The notes under the pieces are model-generated. The model was not told the origin of the DNA and did not search any database. It saw only the letters and a list, made by a program, of their open reading frames with translations. Below, piece after piece: positions 48,501 through 60,500 of a DNA stretch of 64,000 nt. Each line of letters begins with the position of its first letter. Positions within the stretch are counted from its first letter, which is position 1. Source of the stretch: Macrosoma leucophasiata (Eukaryota; Arthropoda; Insecta; Lepidoptera; Hedylidae); assembly GCA_036365455.1 (NCBI GenBank), contig JAWQUS010000010.1, positions 14,082,501 to 14,146,500 of the forward strand, written 5' to 3'. The translations under genes were made by a program, and so were the position numbers.

Positions 48501-51500
48501 TTACATAAAATAAACCATCTATATAAATAATTCCACTCTCAAGAGAAGTTGTTTTGATCATGCTATCACAACCATACCGAAAGCTATCAATTTGAACAAA
48601 CGGTTCCATATTACGAATACCGCTTTGAGCTTCATCAACATTTAAAATGCCTAGTTGAATGGATCTTGCGTAGATTTGATCAAGTTCAGTATAGAACTTC
48701 CGTTGTGCCAAGGAATTCACAGTTATGTTAGTACGACTCTTTTACGGAGTTATTGTGGTCCGATTTTTGAATGTATTGAAAAAGCCGTTAATCAAATGGC
48801 AGTGAGGCAGCAGAAATGGTAACGTTGCACAATCACGGTATTCTTTCACTACAAAGGTATACATACTCGTACAAGAGTCATGTCGGAATCAATACTAATA
48901 ACTAAACGCGCAAATTATCGTAATTGCAGGAAATCTCCGTGATATTTTAAAACTGAGTGCTATTAGATAGATACGGTATTATTTGCTACATAATGAAATA
49001 TGGCAGTTCTCGAATTCTGCTAATGCATAGTATACATTTTTATTTAAGGCCATTGAGTAATTTCTTTACGAAATTCGTTTATTTTTATTTTATTTTTAAA
49101 TATACGTACGAACGTCAGTGTTTATTTTTTAAATCACGCACGGAGTAGGCCGAGAGGGTGAAGCGTAAAATATCTACAAAGTGCAAGGAATTGATGGAAA
49201 TATATATATATATATATAGATATTTCCATCAATTCCTTGCACTTTGTACATATATATATATATTTCCGAAATCCATTCGATACTGTTGAACCCCATTTAC
49301 AACTCAATAAACATAAGTAAATTGAGTAAATTCCGAAATGTCATCAAAACAGCTCATAATGTCCATTGACCATTGTAAGTTGTTGTGTTTAATTTGTTCG
49401 AACTCTTTATCAAACAGTAATTATCTATATCCTGTATGGTTAAATTCGCTCTGAAGGACCAAATTAAACACAAGTTTATTAAACCTACATTTTCATTTCG
49501 GTACTATTGTACCTGCAGAGTGTCATATTCGCATTAGCGAAAAAGTTATTTAAATAAAGAAAAGAAAAAAACTTACGTCAACGACTTTTCTGGGTGTTTA
49601 AATATTAAGTTATTGCAATAAATATCTTCTTTATTCTTATTTTAATTACATTAACAGGTGTGTTTAATTAGTATTAAAATAGACCTTGTTTAATTCCTTT
49701 GAATGCCATTTACTCGTATGTAACATATTGCTTAATTTTCGTTTAATATTCAATCTTGACTTAAATAATGTTATAATGAAGGGGAAATACAAAGTACTAA
49801 TTCATATACATATTGCACAAATTTTATGTCAGTAATAAGATACCTGTAACAACATATTTCACAATATACTAAAAAGACATGTAGCTAAATGAAAAAGTTC
49901 CGTAAATGTATCTTACCTTTGTTTTAGTGAGAACTGATTACTTTTAGTAATTTCTGAAGGTAATGGCACTGGAGAGTCGTTTTAGGAAGCTATCAACTCC
50001 GTGGAGATAGAATCGTGCGCACTGGTTGCCCTAAGGGCATGACCCGAAGTCTTACGTCCGTACAAAGTGTTACGGCCACAGCAAGCTTTATTTCCTAGAC
50101 TATCCGTCTTTAATCTTATGCTGTAGCAGTTTGTATGCAGTCTTTACTTCGGAGAATCGATTAAATAACGTTGTCACAGATTCCATGTTCAAAACTTGAA
50201 TCGCGAAGTGCAAATTCTAGTTATCATTAAAATTTGCCAACTGCGTGAATCATTGTGGCATGTAGAAAGGTATATAGCGCACTTGTAAGCTATTTACAGC
50301 AGGCGCTTGAACATACTTGATCGAAATAACTGAAATAGCGCTAATAAAATAGAAATACTATAAAGAGATAATATGGCATACGTGAATACGTTGTACCTAC
50401 TAATTAACGGCTGCGCTTGACACTCATCTTCCAGTACAGTGACGAATATCATGTTAAAAATACAAACTGGTGATCTTCCGTCAATGATAACAACATTAAC
50501 AATTACCTACACTTTGACACCAGACCACAGCTTTACCTTTTTATAACAAACATACATATAGTTCACATTAATTGTAACTGAATGCAACAAAAAAAAAACC
50601 ATCTAACACAACAGCACTGAACACTATTCAATACTATAACCTGGCACTAAATAGGGATCATTGATAACAACCTAAAGGCTGATTCACACATATCAGTGAA
50701 GTCACAATTCTGTCACAGTATCGCCACCGGCACCATTATAATTATTCTTCCATACATTTTCTATGAACGACACTGACGCTAGTCAGAGTACTGCGTCGTC
50801 ACTGACACTGACTGGTGTGGATACGTTCATAGAAAATGCGATGATATTTTTTTTTTTTGACAAAGAACTGTAGAGCGTCGACATGCACCATTGACTAAAC
50901 TTTTGGAGTGAAAAGTGGGCGAGGGTGACAAGAAAATGAATGATGCCAATCGAATAAAGCATTTTTATGAACAAAAACTTAATGGTTAAAATAACGTTCT
51001 TGACGTCTATAAGTAGGTACCTACATATTTAAAAAAAATATATCACTCTAACGACTCTTCCTCCTTTTACACCTCTTCGGAAATATTATATCTGATATTA
51101 TTGCGACGCGTTTCGGGGATACTTTAAAATATCTCCTTCATATTATATATTACACAAATCTAATATAAAACAGTTTCTAATAATATTTTATTTGTACATT
51201 AACAGAATACAGAGAGCAGCGGGGATTTCTCGCCATCAGTGAGCGCAACATGCAAGAGTGGAGTAATGTCGATCAAAATCAACTTTAGCCAACCCTTCAA
51301 TGGAGTCACTCATGCACGAGAGTTTAGGTAATCAATATGTTTAACAATATACTTTTAATTGTATGGAAATATTCAGTATGGATGCACTTATTTTACCCTA
51401 TTCATTCATCACTTACAAAAGACACGCACCTTTAACACAATATACCTATTATGTTTTTAAAAAAATGGTAGCCCGCACCAAATATTGCGGATGAATGCAT

Positions 51501-54500
51501 TCCAAGACAGTAGCAGCAATAGGTACCTACTCAAGCAAGTTAATACACTGGAACTGTACCATATCATACAAGTTAAACCACTGGAATTACCATCAGAAAG
51601 TATATAATGATGTTGACTAAAATACTAGACACTTATCAGTGTATGGTACCTACAGCCACATCTACGCCATAACCGGCGGCCAAATGTAAATGCGTTTCCA
51701 CCCCCGAGGGCAAAGTTGTTTTGCCTGTGTAATATTTATTTCAGTTCTATACATTTCTAAAAATGATAATTTTCCAGAACTCCAGCCTGCATGGCCCTGG
51801 GCAATGGCAGCGAGTCGCTGAGCTTCGACGTCAATTTAGTTGCGGCACAGGGTTCACCGGACTACTGTGGTGTTTACTGGAATAACGTATGTACCTAATG
51901 TATTATAATTTTATTAGGCTTAAGGAGGCATATAACCATACAGTTCATATGGTAATAAAGTAAATACTGCAGCTTCAAAGACAACTACACAAAAAACTAA
52001 ACGCGTGGATGGCTTTGCCTGTATGACAGCAATAACTGAAACAAGGTAAAAGTAGCCTAAGTTACTCCTTATTACATCAGCTATCTGGTAGTGAAAGTCT
52101 CGTCAAAATCGGTCGAGCCGTTCCCGAGATTAGCCGGAACAAACAGACAGACAGACAAAAATTGTAAAAAATGTTGTTTTGCCATATGTACCGTGTACAC
52201 ATACCTAAGCATTTAGTAAAAAGCTGTTATTTTTATATTACAAACAGACACTTAAATTTTATTTATTTGTATAGATTCAGTCTTATTAAAAAAATAAGAA
52301 AGCTTATTGACAAATGAATGTGCCACTAAATACAAGTGCCCAAAGCTGTTTAAAGTCGATTGCTTTTAGCAATCACGTAACGTCAATATGTAGGTACCTA
52401 AGCCCGTTTACAACAGAGTATCTATAAAAATGCACCAATGTTCATATCACACTAGACTATCAGTGTTCATTATTCATATTTATTATCAAATAGGTACATT
52501 GCGTAATAAACGTTTTTGCAATATCTAGAGGTCAACGCAGCCGATGACACACATAGACTGAGACCACCTCCACCTACATACTATCGCCGCAAATGCCTCA
52601 CGAACACTGACTGTTTGTCATTTTAAACAGTTGTGACATTCCACCCGCATACTTGGAATAATTTACTGAGCCAAAATAATTTACATTAAAGAAATAATAT
52701 CGTTATATTTTATTATTTACTGCATTTAGAGATGCAGTATAACATTTTATCTACAAAAAGTTAAACATTTTAGCTAGATTGAAGTATTGGTAATTGGTTT
52801 GGTCTCTTCCTATAGTAATAAAATTGATTACACCCACCTACCGTTTGCTGTATAGGTTTTTAAGTATAAGAGAAATCAACAAAGACATGAACGAAACATT
52901 TGTTTTTATTTTATTACTAGCTGGCGATAAAAAAATACCTAAAGATAAAAAAACATAAGTACTTACACTCACAGTTTTAGCTAAACTTATGAACAGCAGT
53001 TGATTTCTATACTCGATCATTATTTTCCTGTGACCTTATTTTATAACTGCGATATTTCCCAAGATATTCATTTAAATCAGAGTAATGTAAAGGACAATTT
53101 TGTTTTGAATTAAATACTTGTGATGAATAACGTATTTATTTGGATAAGGATTAATATCATGTTTATAAAAACACCGTCGCAAATAATGCATTATTTTAAA
53201 ACAAATTTGGTTAGCATAAAAAAAGGATATACCTAGTGAGCTAACCTTAAGAGATAAACATGCTGCCGCGGACTTTTTATTAGAACTTTTAGAGGGGAAC
53301 AATTCTGTAATACATGATTTTTGCGAAAATTTAACCGTTTACGCAGCGCACGCAGCGGAAGCTCTCAATAGGAAAAAAATCTCCCGATTTTGAACATTCT
53401 TCATTGGTGCTCCGCTCCTATTAGTCTTGGCGTGATGATATATATAGCCTATAGCCTTCCTCGATAAATGGGCTATCTAACACTTAAATAATTTTTCAAA
53501 TCAAACGAGTAGTTTCTGAGATTAGCGCGTTCAAGTAAACAAACAAACTCTTCAGCTTTATAATATTAAAAGAAAGTATAGATTCTCTGCCATGGGACAA
53601 AACGTACCTACATCTGACAAATCAGTGAGATTTGCATGTATGTTTGTATGCACGCTTTTATCGCCTCCTACCTCTGGGTAATCCTGAATACAGGCGTATA
53701 GTTAGCTACGTTTTTTATGTTACATGCAAAAAATGTTCATCAATATAATTTGACATGTGCAGCGGACAGACGAACGATCCCTGCCGCTGGCTGTTCGTGT
53801 GCACCGAACGCTTGAGCTGGCAGACGACAAGTTCTATGTTATTACATGCGGCAAGGCTGGCTTCAGAAATGCGAGGTAACTGTGGTAACAACTAAATTAC
53901 ATCTTCGTACTCTAACTATTACATAAGCTTCAAATATGTAACTATGTATTTAAAATTTATTTTAATAATCATATTCATTGTTTTCTTCGGATGCTATCGC
54001 TGCAATACGTAATGTGCATTTGAAACGATACTCTACCTACAGACTTTACATTTAAGAAGAGAAGAGAGAAGACGGCAGCGCCGTTTAATAAATTTAAAGA
54101 AATGTTTAAAACTTTTTAAGTGAACATAGGAGGCGAAAAAAGAAAATCTCATTCAAGAGAATAATAAATATACATATTTTTTAATGTCATGGAAGTGGTA
54201 AACAAGCATGCAGTTCACATTGATGTTAAGTGATGACTGCAGCCTATAGACAAAGACCAAGGTCAAAATTTAGATGCGTTAACACTTCTGAGGCTTGAAA
54301 TTATGAAAAAATAAGCTTGTATTTTACAATACTTGTAATTGAAACAATGACAAAACTTTTTTCGTAACCTTTTTTTAACGCACACAAAGGGAATCCTGCA
54401 TTGATCCCAGAGTAAGGGTGTGTTGTGTCTATCTTCAAATGCTGAGCTTGGCTACTGAGTGGACCATCTTTGATCAAATGTTAAAACTAATACTTATTAC

Positions 54501-57500
54501 AATATTGAAAATATATTTTATGATATTTCCTGATTTACAGAAACGAAACATCGCTTGTATCGCTCAGAATGTTGAATTCAGAAGGACGAAAAGTATTGAA
54601 CGCGGCTTTCGGATTGCCTTACACTCTGCGTGCTGAAATAAGCAAACCTGATGGTAAGCAAGGTTCATTTGTTATTAAAAGCAATGTAAAACTCAATTTT
54701 ATTACCCAAATCAATCAGTTTTTTTTTTAAACAATCATACAGTTTACATTGATGGCAAGTAATACTGTAGGCTATAAACATCTAATTAAGAAACTAGAGA
54801 TTTCAATGTAGATGCGTTGCCAGTTGCCACTCCTGAGGCCTGAGGTATTATGCTTCTATGCCGGAAATTACAGAGTCGTACATTACTACCTGACCGGAAC
54901 ATGATAGCGTTGAACACTACCATTTAACTGCTAGTAGATTAGGTAATGGGTGGTGCCTACGCTCGCGAGCTCTGTCACTAATATCAGAATTAGGTAATAC
55001 CAATGTTTTCAAATAATTCAAGCTTCTGCACCGATATCTACTTACAATTTTATTTTTTAAATTTCAGGTTCGCACGGGATTCGAATGAGAAACTGCTTTG
55101 CATTCAACATGCGAAATAATACTGTAGATCTTCTAGATAAGAGGGGGTAAGTAAAAACTAAGAAATGTTATTATGTTAGAGAAGTAACAAAGTGATGAAG
55201 GTGAGTGTTTCCTTGTAGAATTAGTAGAATACCAAGAAATATTATCATGTTAATTAATTAAAGAAGTAAGTACCTAAAATTCCATCGTTTAGGTTTTTTT
55301 TATATACCTAATTAAAACGTAATAATAATTTCTAATCACAGTTCTGAACTATAATTTTAACCTCTAGGCATGAACACGACCTACATAAAATCACTATGTA
55401 AATATATCTATGCATTGGTACTGAGGTCAAAGTAGGTAATTTTAGTATGTAATTTACTACGGGGGCGTGTTTATGTATACATAACCATCTAGCCGAATCA
55501 CCTTAACCCTGAACATTACCAATTTGGCGGCAGATAGATTAAGTAATGCGATGGTAGGTACGAGCGCCTCAGGGTGACCAGTTTTTTTAACAATTTGCTA
55601 TATTCTGGTAAAAACATAGGTTGTTTAGCAGAATTCATCACTTTTTCTGAGCAAAAGGGCAAAAGTAGTAGTTTCTTCTGCAATATACAAATTGTACAAA
55701 TTCTGTTAAATGCTGCTGTATTTTCAACTCTACTACAAGCCCTAAATTCTGCTGCTATTCTTGGGGTCCAATTCTGCTAAAACACTGGCGCGTCCTCAGT
55801 GCGTCACGAGGCCTACAGGTATAATTCAACGACAGATTAGTCTGTGCAGGTATACTCTTTTACTGTTCTGTGGGTATACCGCCCGTGAATTAGGAACAGT
55901 AAACCAAACAAAAGTAAATCATCATAAATATGTAAATATTAAAAGTAAGTAGTGTAAGCTAAATAGATTTCGTAGGAATTGCTAACGTGACCATAGTTAT
56001 ATCCTGTTTGATGGTGTCCCCAAGGATTGTTTTGGAACGCGGAGTCGCGGAATTTGTCTTTTTTTTAAGTGAAATCGGTAGTAGGTATATTAAAAAAAAA
56101 TATAGATGGACACGTTGACGAGATGGTGCCCGTTAAAATCTGACAGAAAGATTGTCAAATAGAGATATGCTTACATAAGTGTACTTTATGTGTGTAAGTA
56201 TTTTTACATTCACGCCAAGTCCCTTTACGGGGTAGGCAGAGAGTGTGGAACGTGTACTTTTACTATACTTTCGATTATCCATTCTATCTTATCCATGGCG
56301 ATGGAGACAAAACTATTTTCGTTTAGATGGGTGATAATACCTAAACCATATCATACTTATTCCGTTGAATTTGAAAATGAGCCGTTTTGAGTGACAAAAA
56401 GTTACAGGTTTTTTATCCTTAAAAGATTAATGGCCATTCTTGAGGTGTTATGCCTCTGCGCAGGAAATTATGGGGACTTGAATTAGTTATTGCACATCTC
56501 ACGAAACCAATACACTATTTATTAATTACAGATGTCCAGTCCAACCGCAGTCTGTGGTGACGAGGACTGAGAGTGGTGCAGCGGATCTGGTGATCACGTC
56601 CATGTTCCGATTCCCCGATTCTTCCCAAGTTAACTTTCAGTGCGACATCGGCATTTGTAAAGGTAACATATAAAAAGTATTTTATTCATTGTTACCGCGC
56701 TTTCATTCTCGTTTACAACAAATTCCTACAAAAACTAAACTTTTTTCTGAAACATTCATACGCGTCCTGTAATGAGATGGCGTAGGTATACTGTATCTCG
56801 GCGGCCATCGATTTGAAAGCCACTTTGCAGTACATTGCTGTTGTCCTAAAATTATGGTAATTATAAAATAGAATAAAACCAGCAATGTACTGTACAGTGT
56901 GCCACGATACACTATTAGTGGCTTTCAAATTCATGAAAACTTTCGTTTCTCTCCTTCAAAGTTTACGTCAAACATTTTTTCGTATTCGTCTCTTCTTTAC
57001 GTGTGGTTCGAAGAATTTTTACAACTCACGTTTACGTCACGAACTCATGAAATATTTCGAAGTTCGGAAGAATTTAATATTAATATAGAAATACTTGTAT
57101 AGATGGATAAATATTTGGCTTAATTATAATTGTAATTTTTCCATGATTAGATCCATTTCATTTAAACTATTTAAAGCATGAAAAAATAAAACTTATCGCC
57201 ATTCAAATAAAATGAGATATACTCATTATGATTACTCAAAAATTAGACATTCACTAATTACATTATACATATATTAATTACATTTTCAAAACAATAAGAT
57301 TATACAACAAGATAACCCCTATACCTGCTGCATGCAAATTTATTGTTCATGCTCCCTCATAAAAAGCGAAAATGTCCTCAATATCCAGCACGGTGTGCAC
57401 TCTCGCTTTCCTAACGGTATTCTGTGTAACATAAAAAAAACAAAAGGTAAAACAATATCAGGATACAGTGATATATTTAAGTATAGCAGATTTTTAAAGC

Positions 57501-60500
57501 TTATTGTTTCTTTCTTCGTTCGTAATAAGTTAGAAATCATATTTATAATGCAGATAATCCGAAATAGTATAGGCCTACGACTGACTCCGTTGAATTTCAT
57601 TAAATTAACAGGTACCTAAAATAAATAATTTTCTAATTTTGAGAACGTGGAAGTGGTAGAAGTGGCGAACTAATCCTCGAGGCATCTGAATCATTTCAAG
57701 GCGTCAGATGCCTTGATAAATATACCTATTGACATTATGATGATAAATTGGGCACTGCCAAAGCTTTGTTCCATTTGTTTGTATGGCCTATTACTCAACA
57801 CTATTTATCGTGGCCTGCGTGTCTTGTCTCCCAAGCAAGGATTTTTAACTAAAATTAACTACATTGCAATAGAAATCGTAAATAGCTTACCTATTTACCT
57901 ACGATTTCTAGAATGTAATGTAAAAATTATAATCTTTAATTGAACCCGCGGTAATCCGATAAATATTTGTTAACAAAAATGAAAGTGATACTGTTGTTTC
58001 CAGGTAATTGCCTGCCCATAGACTGTACGACTGAAGGGCGCACGGAGCCGGGAGACGAGGAGGGCATAGTCACCGTCTCCACGGGCATATTCGTGCTAGA
58101 CCCTAATGATAGCGCTGGTAATTATTAGCATTTTTTTTATTTCATCTTTATTTCTTAAGTAAGCTAAAGTAAAATTTGATCTTCAGTTCCGTTACTTTGA
58201 CCCAAATCAATTACTTCTTATAATTCAAAGTATTCCAACAATTTAAAAAAATCGTTAAATTAAACATAATTATTTTATACCTAATATAGATGTCACATGT
58301 ACTTATTACCCCATCCAGTTGCAGCGCTAGCATGCTCGGAGTCGGGCATCCACCCGCTGTGGCTGCTGTACCTGGCTATAGCCTTGGGCGTCATGTTCCT
58401 CGTCATGCTGCTCATCAACTGCTTCCTCTGCACCGCCATGACGTGCTCCTGCGCACGGACTGACGTACGTAACGCTTTTTATGTAAATCATATATCATCC
58501 ATCAGCTAAAGATTGTCGCATGTAGGTACGTGTTTTCTATCATGCAGCTCAGTAAGCATTTCGCAATGATTTTTGATTAAATAGAAGCCAAAAGCGTTCA
58601 ACGAAGGTATACATTCTAATTATTAGATCTAGAGACACGGCAGTGTGTCAAGTTCAAAAGGAGTACCTAGTTGTCAATGCGCCATGTGTAATATAAGTAT
58701 AACAGGTACTACACGAGTGAACCATTTCGAGCTACTTTTAAGCCCCTTTAAACTCGTAGGCACATTTATTTAACTAAGCCCCAGCTTGAAAAGAATTTAT
58801 AATTTCATAATCTTGAGCTTGAATTACATTCCGAGTTAACTCTCAACATAGCATTCACATAGATCGCGATTCTATTGTCAGTGAAGTCGAGAACAACGCA
58901 TTATTGAATATTGAACTTAGATCTCATTCCACAGTTATGTTTTTGATGGAAATATCCTTGAAACGCAACTTTTCTTCTTGCTAATAAATACCTATAGGTA
59001 GGTATATGCATCTTCACGCCAAGTCCCTTACGGAGTAGACAGACAGACAGACACAATATAGATAAAAAGATAAATATGTAAGTGTGGTAAGCTTATATTG
59101 TTTTCAACAACAAATCAGACATAACATTTAGATAGTTCGGCAATTATATCTATAAATATAGGTGCATATTAGAGAATTATTAGATATATTTCTTGACTGA
59201 AATGGTAAAAAATATTCACTGGCCTGAACAATGAAACTACTTACTTTCCTATATAAACAAATAAAAATTCATTCATAATCTTTCATCAGCCATATCTACT
59301 TATCATGATACTATGTGTCTTGTTTATTTACCTAACCACTTCTAGCACGTTTGAATCTAATTTGTGTGTATCTAACAACCAACAGGCAGGAATAACATAA
59401 TACCTAATTATTGATAAGTTGTGTTGTGGGACCCAGGCACCTCCACTTATAAATTACAGTGGGAGAAATATCCATCAATAGCAGAGATTTATTTATTTCA
59501 AGTACTATTTGACTACGATTCCTAGTAGAAAATCCCTCAGATCCTGCTACGAAAATATGAACGTATCTATAGTGACAAATTTCGTGAAATAAGAGTTTTG
59601 TTTTAGATTAAAACAACCACGATCGCTATAAGTGCGATAAGTCGGTAGGTAAAGCTCAATTGTGGGAGTTCGCGGACCTACGCCCGAATACGTAACTAAG
59701 CCTGGATTGCACCGCGATATTTGTTAATGTTAAATTATTGTAACATTTCACATCCTTCTCTAACTTAAAGAAATCTGTTAGAGTTAGAGAAGGATGTGAA
59801 ATGTTACAATAACTTTAACAAATTTGATATCGTGGTACCACCCAGGCTTAGGTAGTATCTGTGTTCTACACTAGTGAGAATTGCATGACCTCCAGATTTT
59901 CAGAATTCAGAATTTACAAAAGCTTAGGTTTGTAGGTTCCTGTAGCAGATCATGGAGAACTCACCAACAATGTTAATTAAGTATGTAAAAATGCTAAAAA
60001 AAAGTAAAATCTTAATTAATCCAATTTTATTAAATGAACTGTTAGTTTTTGGATCTCCAAAATTAGGCCACCATTAAAATATTAGCAGCTCGTATTTCTC
60101 TCATTGTAACTATATATACTTACTGTTTATTTATTTGTCACTAACCAATCATACATTCATATTATTCTGTACTCACAGGTAATAGAGAAGGACCCGTCGG
60201 TAGTGGAAGACTATGACCCTTACCGCAGTTGGCACGGAAGCCAATACGGCAGTCGATATCCATCATCCACTATACATTCTGCGAGGTAACTAAACACACA
60301 TATTATGCATGCACAGTGTCAATGATGTTAAATGTTAATCCAAGTTAAATACGTGTGCTAACCTATTAAAACTCTAAGCAGTCCGTGGAGACACTTAACG
60401 CATTTTTTATTTTATTTGTCAACGAATTTTCCGCATTATTACTGGGCTTCTAAAATTAGACACCATACGTTATAAGTAGACTTTGTGTTAGTGATTAATG

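Larger units (their letters stand above)
27591..51205 (+). other. ZP gene intron 1 (23.6 kb), repeat-filled
   Basis: Holds a G-rich tract (27830-27863), a mariner, the TIR-bounded RT element, two hAT MITEs, a Harbinger-type MITE, A-tailed repeats and LINE tails, each listed separately. Stretches 28200-29060, 29290-31080, 32340-32940, 38610-41265, 41513-41700, 41853-42660, 43300-43780, 44310-46018, 46653-47310 and 49250-51205 show nothing I can assign beyond AT-rich DNA. Splice signals and phase, not transcripts, support the intron's extent. Confidence 0.7.

Noticed and set aside
57332..57619. 95-codon frame in ZP intron 7
   Set aside because: No homology, AT-rich, overlapped by an equally long antisense frame.
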